Below are positions 26,234-35,208 of a stretch of 64,000 nt of DNA, in pieces. The translations under genes were made by a program, and so were the position numbers. The stretch is from CAZLMG01 sp964560765. Its GTDB lineage: Bacteria; Bdellovibrionota_B; Oligoflexia; Oligoflexales; CAZLMG01. A model generated the notes under the pieces. It did not search any database and was not told the origin of the DNA. It was given only the letters and a program-made list of their open reading frames with translations. The stretch is from contig CAZLMG010000020.1 in NCBI GenBank assembly GCA_964560765.1, positions 5,120 through 69,119 on the forward strand. The letters are read 5' to 3'. Each line of letters starts with the position of its first letter. Position 1 is the stretch's first letter.

Positions 26234-27853
26234 TCAGTATAATCTGGCACGCTCGGCTGCAATCGCCGGGCTCTCCAAATACTCGTCATAGCTGATCACC
26301 TTATCGAGTACGCCCTTGGGGGTGATCTCGATGATGCGTGTCGCAATCGTATTCACAAACTCTCGGTCCTGAGACGTAAACAAAATCGTCCCTTTGTAAT
26401 CGATCAGCCCTTCATTCAAAGCCGTAATCGACTCCAGATCCAAATGGTTTGTCGGTTCATTAAGTACCAAAACATTGGGGCGAATCATCATCAGACGCGC
26501 CAACATACAGCGCACCTTCTCACCACCGGAGAGCACGGTCGCACGCTTGGTCGCTTCATCGCCGCTAAACAGCATCTTGCCGAGAAATCCGCGCAAATAG
26601 TGCTCATCGCGCTCATCGTTGGTTCGCCCCCATTGGCGCAACCATTCGATCAAAGTCAGCGGCTCGCGGAAGAATGACGAGCTATCTTTCGGCAAGAACC
26701 CGCGTGTAGTCGTGACACCCCAGCGAAAGCTTCCCGCCGTGGGCATATCTTCCTCGGCCAGAATGCGGAATAGACACTCGGCTGGCAGTCCTGTCCGGCC
26801 GACGAAGGCCACCTTCTCGCCCTTGGCAATGTTCAAATCCAGATTCTTGAAATACGTCGTGCCATCCATCGCTCCGGATATGCCATCAACCTGCAAGAGG
26901 TCTTTGCCCGCTTCTCGGTCTTGCTGAATGAAGATGTGTGGATAGCGCCGTGTCGATGGCGGAATCTCATCGATCGTCAACTTATCCAGCATCTTCTTTC
27001 GCGACGTCGCCTGCCGCGACTTGGAAGCGTTGGCCGAAAATCGCTCGATAAAGGATTTCAACTCTTTAATCTTGTCTTCGGCCTTGCGATTCTTGTCGCG
27101 ACGCTGCTGCAAGGCTAACTGACTGGCCTGATACCAGAACGAGTAATTGCCCGTGTACAGCCGCACATTTCCGAAATCGATATCGGCAATATGGGTCGAT
27201 ACTTTGTCGAGAAAATGTCGATCGTGGGAGACCACGATGACGGTATTCTTGAACTCACACAAGAATTCTTCTAGCCACATGATGGACGCGAGATCTAGGT
27301 TGTTCGTCGGCTCGTCCAATAGCAAGATGTCCGGATTGCCAAAGATGGCTTGCGCCAGCAAGACGCGGACCTTCAGACCTGCTTCCAGCTCCTTCATCGT
27401 GATGCCGTGCAGTTCGGTGGGCACTCCCAGGGACGAAAGCAGCTCACCAGCTTCACTTTCCGCGTTCCAGCCATTCAGTTCTGCAAACCGCGTCTCCAGT
27501 TCAGAGGCACGGATGCCGTCAGCATCGGTAAAGTCTGGCTTGTTATATATCGCGTCCTTCTCAGTCATGATGTCGTAAAGAGGCTTGTTGCCCATCAACA
27601 CGGTCTGCAGGACCTGAAACTCATCGAACTCGAATTGGTTCTGCTTTAGCACCGCCATGCGCTGCCCATTCGGAATGCTAACTGATCCATGGTCAGGCTG
27701 GATCTCTCCGGACAGCACCTTGAGGAAGGTAGACTTGCCGGCACCATTGGCCCCAATCACGCCATAGCAATTGCCGGGTATGAACTTGAGATTGATATCC
27801 TTAAAGAGCATACGCGTCCCAAAGGAAAGCGTGACGCCGCTGGTAATCATCAT
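26234..27853 (-). CDS. ABC-F ATPase (YbiT-like) with one degenerate ATP site
   Basis: ATG 27853 matches the family N-terminus (MMITSGVTLSFGTRMLF), with AAAGGA upstream; an in-frame extension is unlikely. Two ABC domains, no membrane segments, and a charged linker at ~240-310. Domain 1 has intact Walker A GANGAGKST, Walker B LLLDEPTNNLD and switch VSHDRHF, but its signature reads ELEAGLKVRV instead of LSGGQ. Domain 2 has Walker A reading GRTGLPAECLF (no Lys), Walker B VLNEPTNHLD (Asp to Asn) and switch FTSQDREF (His to Gln), but an intact signature VLSGGEKVRC. Thus one composite site is whole and the other is lost in all four motifs. The family binds the ribosomal E site and modulates translation. 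Confidence 0.9.
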   Translation of the reverse strand: MMITSGVTLSFGTRMLFKDINLKFIPGNCYGVIGANGAGKSTFLKVLSGEIQPDHGSVSIPNGQRMAVLKQNQFEFDEFQVLQTVLMGNKPLYDIMTEKDAIYNKPDFTDADGIRASELETRFAELNGWNAESEAGELLSSLGVPTELHGITMKELEAGLKVRVLLAQAIFGNPDILLLDEPTNNLDLASIMWLEEFLCEFKNTVIVVSHDRHFLDKVSTHIADIDFGNVRLYTGNYSFWYQASQLALQQRRDKNRKAEDKIKELKSFIERFSANASKSRQATSRKKMLDKLTIDEIPPSTRRYPHIFIQQDREAGKDLLQVDGISGAMDGTTYFKNLDLNIAKGEKVAFVGRTGLPAECLFRILAEEDMPTAGSFRWGVTTTRGFLPKDSSSFFREPLTLIEWLRQWGRTNDERDEHYLRGFLGKMLFSGDEATKRATVLSGGEKVRCMLARLMMIRPNVLVLNEPTNHLDLESITALNEGLIDYKGTILFTSQDREFVNTIATRIIEITPKGVLDKVISYDEYLESPAIAAERARLY

Positions 27854-28012
27854 AAACGCAACATCCTTTAATGCTGGCTCGGGGAACCCGAATTCGAGGA
27901 TGGGCATTTATGCGCAATCGACAACAAAATCAATATGTTTTTCGATTAACCTATGGCGAGGTTAGCCGGATGGCTGCACTCCAAGCCTCCCTGAGTCACT
28001 TGTGCAAGCAAG

Positions 28013-28762
28013 TCACGGGCAGTCACCCTGTGCGCCCTGATCATCAATACTGGCAACGGTGGTATCAGCATTGCCAACCTGGCCTTCTGAGGTGAGAAGA
28101 AAGCCGTTCTTAATCCAGTTGTCTAAGAGGGCGATGTTGTTTGGCGTGGCCTTGCCTGCACCGGGAGGCATCGTTCCGACGGTTATATCGGCCAGAGAGG
28201 CTGCAGCAGCGGCCTTGGCCCCATCAAAGGTGGATAGATCGGGGGCCTGCATTCCAGATGCGTGACAGCCTACGCATTGGGACTGCAGATACACTTGAAT
28301 AACGTCATAACCCACCTTGCCGGGTACCGGTCCTGTATCCGCTGCGGCAGGCTCGCCCTCCAGCATCCCGCCGCGCACCCAGGCTGTAAATTTCGCCTTC
28401 TCCTCAGCAGTCATTTGCGGTGTAACATCTCGGGGCGGCATTGAGCCCTTGTCTATTTCTTCATGACTCGCGGTAGCCTTGTTTTTCAACCTGACATAGT
28501 CGTTCAAATACGGCGTCTCCATATCCTGGGGCTTGGCGTCGGGACTATGACACCAAGTACACTTGGCAATCACGATCGGCTTAATATCGCGTTCGTAGGT
28601 CGGTGTGCCGTCAGCCTGCAGAAGCAAAGCTGGAGCGGAGCAGGTATCGCTTGAACCCAATTCCTGCGAAGGCTGGAGGCTACGACTGGGTTTCGAGGGT
28701 TCAATGCCACAGGTCGAGAAAAACATCGCTGTGGCCAGAATTCCAGGGATGGAGTGTTTCAT
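28013..28762 (-). CDS. Lipoprotein with two cytochrome-c motifs
   Basis: ATG with GGAGGAAGG upstream. Signal peptide with a lipobox-like FFSTC (Cys18). The 249-aa product carries CTWCH (~70) and CVGCH (~165). After each there is an MPP segment (KGSMPPRD and VGTMPPGA), probably giving the axial Met, and a helix ending AWVRGGM or NWIKNGF. The layout matches the repeated domain of the triple-CxxCH lipoprotein at 15404-16585, so the two may be distant paralogues. A monocistronic, envelope-bound electron carrier is likely. Partner unknown. Confidence 0.85.
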   Translation of the reverse strand: MKHSIPGILATAMFFSTCGIEPSKPSRSLQPSQELGSSDTCSAPALLLQADGTPTYERDIKPIVIAKCTWCHSPDAKPQDMETPYLNDYVRLKNKATASHEEIDKGSMPPRDVTPQMTAEEKAKFTAWVRGGMLEGEPAAADTGPVPGKVGYDVIQVYLQSQCVGCHASGMQAPDLSTFDGAKAAAAASLADITVGTMPPGAGKATPNNIALLDNWIKNGFLLTSEGQVGNADTTVASIDDQGAQGDCP

Positions 28763-28959
28763 AGCGACCTTCCTCCAGTACCAATAACTTAACGGAATTT
28801 ATGCAACAAAACTGAAATGAGTCTGAATTCAACTGTTACCTCGAGCTCATGCAGCTCAATAATGGTCCAGGTCGCATACAGAATTCTAGCCATGCAGCCC
28901 CTTGCCAAGACATAGTCCCGATGTTAGCAGTCTAGGATCACAATCAGCCGAGGTAGCCA

Positions 28960-29457
28960 GTGCGAATCCATCTGCCACTTGTTTTCGTGATGACTCTGAG
29001 TTTAGTTGGCGCACCAGCTTTTGCCGAGCAGCCATCCGATTATTTTGAGCAAGCGCAAGCTGCGTTTTCCAGCGCCACCCTTCCTGATGCGTCCATGGTT
29101 AAGAGATGGGCCAATGGGGGAGGTCGCCATTGCGTGAGTTCCGAACGCGGTAATGCTCATTTGCCATTTGAAGAGCTTTCCGTGCAGCTGATAGCGGACC
29201 CCGTGCTCGGCAAAGTCGGCCAAGTGTCGCTCCGCGTGCTCGTGCCAAATGTAACCCCGCCTGAGTATGCATACAACGATTCGCATCTGCTGACGTTCAA
29301 ACAAGACGGCGAGTTCTCCTGGGAAAGTAACGAGCGTGCTGTCGCCATCCGCCAGTTGACTTCCGATCGCTCTCTTTACGCCATTGTTCGCATCGATGAC
29401 GCCACGGGCACAATGTATTGTTGGGCTTGGGTGGGGTATGAGAAGACCAGGCCGTAA
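28960..29457 (+). CDS. Small secreted protein, unknown family
   Basis: Starts at GTG, with GAGG seven bases upstream. The 165-aa product has a signal peptide ending APAFA-EQ. The mature domain has two Cys (GRHCVSS near the front and MYCWAWVGYE at the end) that could pair, strands between them and a conserved-looking GKVGQVSLRVLVPN stretch. No catalytic motif seen. It stands alone, with a hairpin possibly terminating it about 85 bases downstream. Confidence 0.7.
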   Translation: MRIHLPLVFVMTLSLVGAPAFAEQPSDYFEQAQAAFSSATLPDASMVKRWANGGGRHCVSSERGNAHLPFEELSVQLIADPVLGKVGQVSLRVLVPNVTPPEYAYNDSHLLTFKQDGEFSWESNERAVAIRQLTSDRSLYAIVRIDDATGTMYCWAWVGYEKTRP

Positions 29458-29540
29458 CGTTTTTGGTGTCGGCTCTCTGCATTAACCCCTGGCCCTCACC
29501 GTTGAACTTTTCGCATCAGCGGCACCCCACCCAAGGATGT

Positions 29541-29582
29541 GAAAAATAACGGGAAAACACTCAAGTTTTCCGTCAATTTTTC
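29541..29582. terminator. Hairpin with T-run, possible bidirectional terminator
   Basis: A perfect inner stem GGAAAAC/GTTTTCC (29552-29558 and 29565-29571) with a 6-base loop is extended by complementary GAAAAAT and ATTTTTC ends. Overall 14 of 18 arm positions pair. The A and T runs at the two ends allow termination on either strand. It follows the secreted-protein gene and precedes the next gene's ribosome site by about 30 bases. Confidence 0.45.
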
Positions 29583-29622
29583 CGATAAATACCAAAGAAT
29601 TTTTCACGTCCGGAGGTCATGG

Positions 29623-30138
29623 ATGACTACCGCAAGCTTGCGCACCACATTGATCGGCGCGCTGTTCGCTTTCTGGGGTTGTGGCGATGCTAAGTTTTTT
29701 GGTCTCACACCAACGTCGGAAAGTAACTTAGGCAGCGACTCGGCTACCGATCACAGTGTCATCGAAGTCGAACGATCAGAAGAAGTTCTCGCCAGCGCTG
29801 AAACACCAGCGTCCGTGGAGACTCCCGCAACGGTGGTCGCGCCTGGTCCATGCGCCCCGAAAAATGCCCGCCCCCTCGCGGGACTCACAGTCACTCTTAA
29901 CGAGACCACAGGACTATTGACAGTCACTGGCGACGACAATGGCAATGTTATCGTTCTGTCAGGCACTGGTGCTCCAGGTGAAGTGGCCATTGGTGATTCA
30001 CTCACTGAGCGGCCCGTGATTTTCCCGTGTGTCGATCAACTCGCCGTTTACGCCGGTGGCGGCAACGATAACATCGTCTTCAATGCTTCGCCCGCAATGG
30101 TAAACATTCGCGGAGTCCGGGTGGATGGTGGAAATTAG
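29623..30138 (+). CDS. Lipoprotein with short RTX-like end, possibly truncated
   Basis: ATG 29623 lies six bases after CGGAGG. Signal peptide with lipobox FWGC (about residue 21). The next 70 residues are Ser/Thr/Glu/Pro-rich and low in structure. From ~90 on, strands resemble the start of a calcium-binding beta-roll: LTVTGDDNGNVIVLSGTG, then YAGGGNDNIVFNA (one GGxGxD-like turn), ending in VRVDGGN. RTX rolls normally contain many such repeats; this one stops after one, so it may be a truncated relic or a minimal version. Function unknown. Confidence 0.7.
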   Translation: MTTASLRTTLIGALFAFWGCGDAKFFGLTPTSESNLGSDSATDHSVIEVERSEEVLASAETPASVETPATVVAPGPCAPKNARPLAGLTVTLNETTGLLTVTGDDNGNVIVLSGTGAPGEVAIGDSLTERPVIFPCVDQLAVYAGGGNDNIVFNASPAMVNIRGVRVDGGN

Positions 30139-30306
30139 CGGCGGCGGCTGCTGCCTATAACCCACCGATACTACCCTGATAATCAGCCAGATCTCGCAAT
30201 CTAACCGAACGGACTTCGTAGCTGGCAAAGAAGTCACTCAAGCCCACTCGCTGCCTTACCGACAAGTCTGTACTGATTTTGTCGGATGTTGCCGCGAGAG
30301 GTGCCC

Positions 30307-31554
30307 GTGTCCATCGATAACCTATTTTCCGTCCCAAAAGCTTGGGCAACGAGTGTATTACTTGCAACCGTAATTCTGCTCGGGGAAGCAGCTTCGGCGC
30401 AGCAAATCGTGCAACGTCCATCGCCACGCCAACAGGCTTACAAAATCTTCACTCTGCTGACGGGCTCTCCCCCCAGCGATGCAAAGCTTTCGCGGATGGA
30501 GAGAATGCTCGTTGCTGGCGAAAAACTCCAGGCCGCGCTCGAAGCAATTGATGACGAAAGCGGCCTCTTTTATGAAGTTACGCTTCGTCGCATCGCCGCT
30601 AAATGGACGAACGTCGACAACTCCCCACGCGTCACCTTCAACGATGGCATCGCCCTTGTCTTGGGTCTCGTCGCTGCCGATGAAGACTTTCGGCAGGTGC
30701 TTTTTGAAGACAGGGTCTATGTCGGCAATAGTGAATATCCTGGGGTAACCAAGCTCTTTCATCCCTACTCGACAGTCAACAATGATCACTATGCATCAAC
30801 GGCCAACAATGCGACTTACCAATCGATTACTCAAGCCGCCAACGAACTGAGCGTTCCTATACATAAGCTACTCATTGCCGCCAAGCAGTCCGATGTCAGC
30901 AATCTTCTCGCTCCGGGAACTTCTGGATTTTTCACCACCCGGGCCGGGGCGGAGGCTTATCTGCTTGCCGGCACCAATCGCCGAGCCGTCGGAATTGGGG
31001 CGATGGAAAAATTCTGGTGTCGAAGTATCGACGAGCTTGCATCGACAACACGCCCACACTTCATTGCTCAGGACGTCCCGCGCGACCCAGGTGGCGATGC
31101 CGGAGCCTTTATCAATACTTGCGCCGGTTGCCATTCCGTCCAAGATGGCCTTCGCGCCGCCTATGCCTACCATGACTTCACGACAACGGCGGGCGTCATC
31201 TACACGCCTGGAACCGTTGTTGCCAAGGTGGTGCGTAATGCCCACGAGTTCCCCGAAGGTATGCGCGCAACGAGCGACGCCTGGCGCTCCAACTGGGGCC
31301 CCGAACACGATTTCTTGGGGTGGCCAAAAACGACCAGCGGCAATGGCATCAAGTCGATGAATAAGGCATTTGCCGATAGTCGCCAGTTTTCAGTGTGCAT
31401 GGCGGAAACCGCCTTATCGGCAGTGTGCGATGTTGATGCTAAGCGAGCTGACTTGCGCACCCTGGTGGAGAACCTAGCCAACGGCTTTGAAAAAACTCAG
31501 TACAACATGCGCCAGCTTTTCGCCAATGCCGTCTTAACCTGCACGGTGGACTAA
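30307..31554 (+). CDS. Periplasmic monohaem protein, first gene of cytochrome operon
   Basis: GTG 30307 has AGAGG six bases upstream; ATG 30286 is an in-frame alternative. A signal peptide ends near ASA-QQ. The 415-aa protein contains one c-type haem motif (NTCAGCHSVQDG, ~275). The first 200 residues are helical (PSPRQQAYKIFTLLTGSPPS) and resemble the helical repeats of DUF1592-type proteins only loosely. A haem-proximal segment FTTTAGVIYTPGTVVAKV and MRQLFANAVL-type helix end the protein. It starts a run of five genes with gaps of 28 bases or less, all exported. Electron transfer or oxidation chemistry in the periplasm is inferred. Confidence 0.75.
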   Translation: MSIDNLFSVPKAWATSVLLATVILLGEAASAQQIVQRPSPRQQAYKIFTLLTGSPPSDAKLSRMERMLVAGEKLQAALEAIDDESGLFYEVTLRRIAAKWTNVDNSPRVTFNDGIALVLGLVAADEDFRQVLFEDRVYVGNSEYPGVTKLFHPYSTVNNDHYASTANNATYQSITQAANELSVPIHKLLIAAKQSDVSNLLAPGTSGFFTTRAGAEAYLLAGTNRRAVGIGAMEKFWCRSIDELASTTRPHFIAQDVPRDPGGDAGAFINTCAGCHSVQDGLRAAYAYHDFTTTAGVIYTPGTVVAKVVRNAHEFPEGMRATSDAWRSNWGPEHDFLGWPKTTSGNGIKSMNKAFADSRQFSVCMAETALSAVCDVDAKRADLRTLVENLANGFEKTQYNMRQLFANAVLTCTVD

Positions 31555-31557
31555 CCC

Positions 31558-32277
31558 ATGCAAGCCACTTACACAAAAGATCAGCAGCAGCTCCGCAATT
31601 GTTTGAATAAAGTTGCGTCCGTCGCCGCTTGTATTCTTCTAGCCTCGGGTTGCTCACTCTTTGAGGGTGAAGATGAAGAAGAGAAGAAGGGAAAGCCAAA
31701 AATAGCTAGCCAAGTTGCTGCCGGATCGAGCGAGGAAGCGCCAGCACCCTCCTCTGAACCACCATCCGAGCTGCTACAACTGACAAACCTCCCCGAACCG
31801 CAAAAACTGGCCACATTCGACAGTTTTCTGCGGCGGCTGACGACTGTTTCCGGCGTCTCCATTAAGGATGCCACCTTAACCACAGTTTACAATCAAGTAA
31901 CGTTCAATTTACCAACAACGACAGAGTTAAATTTGTCTGGGTCCAACGCCGTCGCCATCTTCAAGCTATGCGCTACGGTCGCCGAACTGATGCACAATTC
32001 GGTCGCCATTCGGGCGGCTTTTTACGGTCCTAACTATAATTTCACGGCGACTACGGTCGATGACGCCTTCGTCCGGAGCACCATCGATATTCTCACTCAG
32101 AAGTTCTGGAGCCTCGGACTATTAGACCAATCACTCGATGCAGGTGATTTGCAGGATCTGACGACCCTGGCCACTGATATTCGCAAGGATCTACCAGTCA
32201 ATGGGAATGCTCGACCGCGACTGGCCATGGGCTTGGCAACCGCAGTCTGCGCATCAGCTCGATCCGTCATTTATTAA
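31558..32277 (+). CDS. Lipoprotein of the cytochrome operon
   Basis: Starts three bases after the previous stop. Signal peptide with lipobox LASGC (Cys32), followed by an acidic/lysine tether (FEGEDEEEKKGKPK) and a Pro/Ser-rich linker, then a helical 160-residue domain (DSFLRRLTTVSG, AVAIFKLCATVAELMHNS, TQKFWSLGLLD). No haem or metal motif. Position in the operon suggests a structural or assembly partner of the haem-motif proteins on either side. I do not recognise the family. Confidence 0.75.
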   Translation: MQATYTKDQQQLRNCLNKVASVAACILLASGCSLFEGEDEEEKKGKPKIASQVAAGSSEEAPAPSSEPPSELLQLTNLPEPQKLATFDSFLRRLTTVSGVSIKDATLTTVYNQVTFNLPTTTELNLSGSNAVAIFKLCATVAELMHNSVAIRAAFYGPNYNFTATTVDDAFVRSTIDILTQKFWSLGLLDQSLDAGDLQDLTTLATDIRKDLPVNGNARPRLAMGLATAVCASARSVIY

Positions 32278-32304
32278 ACCCAGTTGCTAAAGGGCATGCT
32301 GCCT

Positions 32305-33798
32305 ATGTCGACAGATGAAAAACCGAAGCTTGATTGGGTTGCTGGGGATCCCGTGGCGGCAAATGGCCATCGCCTCCGGACCCGTCGTGACTTTCTAAGT
32401 GCCGGCGCCATTCCGTTTTTGGGCTACGTGATGACTCCAAGCGTCTTTAGCCTCCTACGGAGCGGGCAAGCCCAAGCCAGCGGCTGCACGCCAGCCGTCA
32501 CTCAGCTCAACGGAGCGCGATTACCTGTATTCTCCATTGAGGCCGCCGGCGGCGCAGGGTTGGCCGGTAGCGTGGTGGCCATGGGACAGGACAATCAATT
32601 TCTGCCCGACGAAAGCTACATCAAACTGAGTTGGGATACGGCGCTAGCTCCCAGTCGCGTTGGTGTCGACACCACCTATGGCCTGCCCATGTATGCAGGA
32701 AATGGCAATGGCTTCCTCGCGGGACTCAACAGCGTCACAACGGAAGCAGTTCGCAACTTAGTCAACGGCATTGCCCTACCAAATGTCAGCATGGATGACT
32801 CCAACGGCAACGCCAAATGTGCATTATCAGCTTTGGCGCGGCTATCGGATCTGAGTTACTTACTTGTGCACACCGTTGGCAACTCCGATACGGCAAACGG
32901 CACGCGATCTCAATCGCCTGTTGGTGGGTTACCAGCGTCGATTAAGTCATCGCTCATTCGCACGCCGAACGACGCTATTTCCCTCGTCACCCCTGGGAAT
33001 CTTTTCAACCTCCTCGGCGCCGAGAAGGTCGAAAAAATTCTAAATTCAACGCGCAATTTAAGCGCTCGCGCCTTGACGGAACTCAAGTCAAAGGGAGTCG
33101 AGGAACAGATCGCAGAAACCATGAAGTGCGCTTACTCGGATGCTCTTGGTCAGCTGACTCGCTTTGGCGCCAACGATGTATCGCCCGTCAACGACACTCG
33201 CCTGAATACAGTTTTCAACTTCAATGATGGCACCCAGTCGACGATTGGCACCATCGCCAAACTCGTCCTCGACGGACTAGCTGCCTGCGGCAAGATGACA
33301 TTCGGTGGCTATGACTATCATGGTAGTGATGCGGCAACGACCCGCGGACGTGATTTCACCCTCGGCACCAATGTTGGCCGCATCTTTCAAGCCGCCTTCA
33401 ATTGCGGCCAGCCCGTGGCCATCTACATTCATTCCGATGGATCGGTGGTTGCCTCCGGCCAAGGCACACCCAATGCTGATGGTCGCTTTCCGTGGGTTGG
33501 CGATCGTGGCAACTTGGGGATGGATGTTTTTATGGTTATGGGCAAACCGGGAACATCAAGGCCAACGCTGACATCGCCGGGGCATTCCATTGGTTGGTTC
33601 AATCCCGCGCCTGGCGTCGCCACAAGCTCATCACGCATTGCCAATAGTCCGACCAATGCCGCTTACTGCGTCCTGTACAACTATCTCGCACTGCTCGGCC
33701 GCGAGGGCGATCTGAAGCAGGCGCTTGGCGGTGCCGCTGATCCATTCGTCGGCAGCGATGCGGCCATGTACAAGAAGTTCAATCGGATTGAGACGTAG
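32305..33798 (+). CDS. Tat-exported protein, DUF1501-like
   Basis: ATG 32305 has AAAGGG ten bases upstream; ATG 32296 and TTG 32284 are in-frame alternatives. A twin-arginine signal is clear: RTRRDFLSAGAIPFLGYV, ending near AQA-SG. The 497-aa body is rich in Gly, Asn and Ala and ends with motifs seen in Tat-exported DUF1501-like proteins: FGGYDYHGSDAATTRGRDF, then ALFNCGQPV-like and IYIHSDGSV. Such proteins are exported folded, often carry a cofactor or metal, and are commonly encoded beside haem-motif lipoproteins. Family membership is judged by eye and needs a profile search. It is the central gene of a five-gene operon. Confidence 0.7.
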   Translation: MSTDEKPKLDWVAGDPVAANGHRLRTRRDFLSAGAIPFLGYVMTPSVFSLLRSGQAQASGCTPAVTQLNGARLPVFSIEAAGGAGLAGSVVAMGQDNQFLPDESYIKLSWDTALAPSRVGVDTTYGLPMYAGNGNGFLAGLNSVTTEAVRNLVNGIALPNVSMDDSNGNAKCALSALARLSDLSYLLVHTVGNSDTANGTRSQSPVGGLPASIKSSLIRTPNDAISLVTPGNLFNLLGAEKVEKILNSTRNLSARALTELKSKGVEEQIAETMKCAYSDALGQLTRFGANDVSPVNDTRLNTVFNFNDGTQSTIGTIAKLVLDGLAACGKMTFGGYDYHGSDAATTRGRDFTLGTNVGRIFQAAFNCGQPVAIYIHSDGSVVASGQGTPNADGRFPWVGDRGNLGMDVFMVMGKPGTSRPTLTSPGHSIGWFNPAPGVATSSSRIANSPTNAAYCVLYNYLALLGREGDLKQALGGAADPFVGSDAAMYKKFNRIET

Positions 33799-33810
33799 GA
33801 ATCGAATTCG

Positions 33811-35208
33811 ATGTCCAGGAGCTTAACCATCATTCAGCAACGTGCGGCAGCCACTTGGCTGCTCCTGGCGATCGCATTTTTCGGCTGTGCTGAAGAAGAT
33901 GAGTCGAAACCATCCTCGAAAACGAAGAGCTCCGAAGTCGCTAACTCCTCTCAGACCATCGAGCAGAATCTTGCAGAATTCTCCTTTCGCAATGACCTGC
34001 ACCCAGTTCTGACAAAGAATTGTGGCGCCTGCCACGGTGCTTCCATATCCCCGAAATTCGCCGTTGCTGAGCCGGAAGTCTCCGAACAGACTTTGCGCGA
34101 CGCCGGTAAGATAAACCTCAGCGAGCCCGCCAAGTCGCGGATCTATCTACGCCTGCACGAGGATCAGCATAACTGCTGGAGTCAATGTTCTGACGATGCA
34201 AGTGTGATGCTCGGACTACTGGAGCGTTGGGCAGCGTCACTCGAAGACAAGACAGCTGACTCGGGCGCCGCACTGCCCTTGCCCAAAATTGTGACTCAGC
34301 CGCTGAAGCTGAGCGATCTCGCGTATGACATTCAGCCCAATCCTAACCCTGATGGCACATTCTATTTCGAGGCTGAAATGGGCGAAATCGATCTGCGCAC
34401 TGGGACGACGATGGTACGCGTGCCCGGATCTGGCACCGCCTCTGGACGCAGCTATGTGGAAACACCCGTGGGCACCACCATTCGCGAAGATAACCGCGGC
34501 TGGATTCAGTTTCCCTTGGATATTCCTCAGCCCGGAATCTACACGGTTTGGGGCCGGGTATCGGGTTCAAACATGTTCGTCGAAGTGTACGACCCAACGG
34601 ACCCGCCACCCGGAGAGGGCACGCCTACGCGCATCAGCTGGAGCTTTCCAGCTGCACCTGCCGGGCAGCCAGCTACTTCTTGGCGCTGGGGCTCACTTAA
34701 GGCCCCCAACAGCAGCACGGTGGCCAGACAGTTCAGTCTGCGCGCTGGCCGCGCCTTTATTCGCGTCCTCAGTAATGCGGCAAATTCACGCTTAGACGTC
34801 CTGGTGGTGACGGCGAACCCTTTCTTCGATCCAGAGCAAGCCTATCAAACGACGCCGCCAAATCACCCGGTCCTTCGCTACTCCTTGGTGGAAGCGACAG
34901 GCATTTCTGATCTATTCCTGACAGTGCAAGCACGCACAAAAACTGAAACCAGTCTTATCTTCAGCCATCCAAGTCTCTGGCTCAGTCGCGACGGCGTCTA
35001 TGTTCGCGGCCTGCGCCCCATCATTAACGGCGAAAATCTGAAACAGTATGCGACTTGGTCAGAGATTGACTTGGGAGTCTTAGCTCCGGGCGACCAACTT
35101 TATGTACCACCGATGATTGCCATCATCCCAGCAGACGCCACGATCGCCTGGGGATTTGACCTCATTGAACCCGCAAAGGCCGACCGCGGCGGCGGAGGTG
35201 CACCGTGA
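33811..35208 (+). CDS. Monohaem lipoprotein with beta-sandwich domain
   Basis: ATG 33811, 12 bases after the previous stop. Signal with lipobox FFGC (Cys26). A haem motif NCGACHGAS lies near residue 70, followed by a second Cys pair (HNCWSQC). Residues ~180-330 look like a carbohydrate-binding-type beta-sandwich (FYFEAEMGEIDLRTG, GWIQFPLDIPQPGIYTVWGR, RAGRAFIRVLSN). The end is another strand-rich part. Exposed haem plus a sandwich domain suggests surface attachment of an electron carrier. It overlaps the next gene by four bases, so the two are probably translationally coupled. Confidence 0.8.
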   Translation: MSRSLTIIQQRAAATWLLLAIAFFGCAEEDESKPSSKTKSSEVANSSQTIEQNLAEFSFRNDLHPVLTKNCGACHGASISPKFAVAEPEVSEQTLRDAGKINLSEPAKSRIYLRLHEDQHNCWSQCSDDASVMLGLLERWAASLEDKTADSGAALPLPKIVTQPLKLSDLAYDIQPNPNPDGTFYFEAEMGEIDLRTGTTMVRVPGSGTASGRSYVETPVGTTIREDNRGWIQFPLDIPQPGIYTVWGRVSGSNMFVEVYDPTDPPPGEGTPTRISWSFPAAPAGQPATSWRWGSLKAPNSSTVARQFSLRAGRAFIRVLSNAANSRLDVLVVTANPFFDPEQAYQTTPPNHPVLRYSLVEATGISDLFLTVQARTKTETSLIFSHPSLWLSRDGVYVRGLRPIINGENLKQYATWSEIDLGVLAPGDQLYVPPMIAIIPADATIAWGFDLIEPAKADRGGGGAP

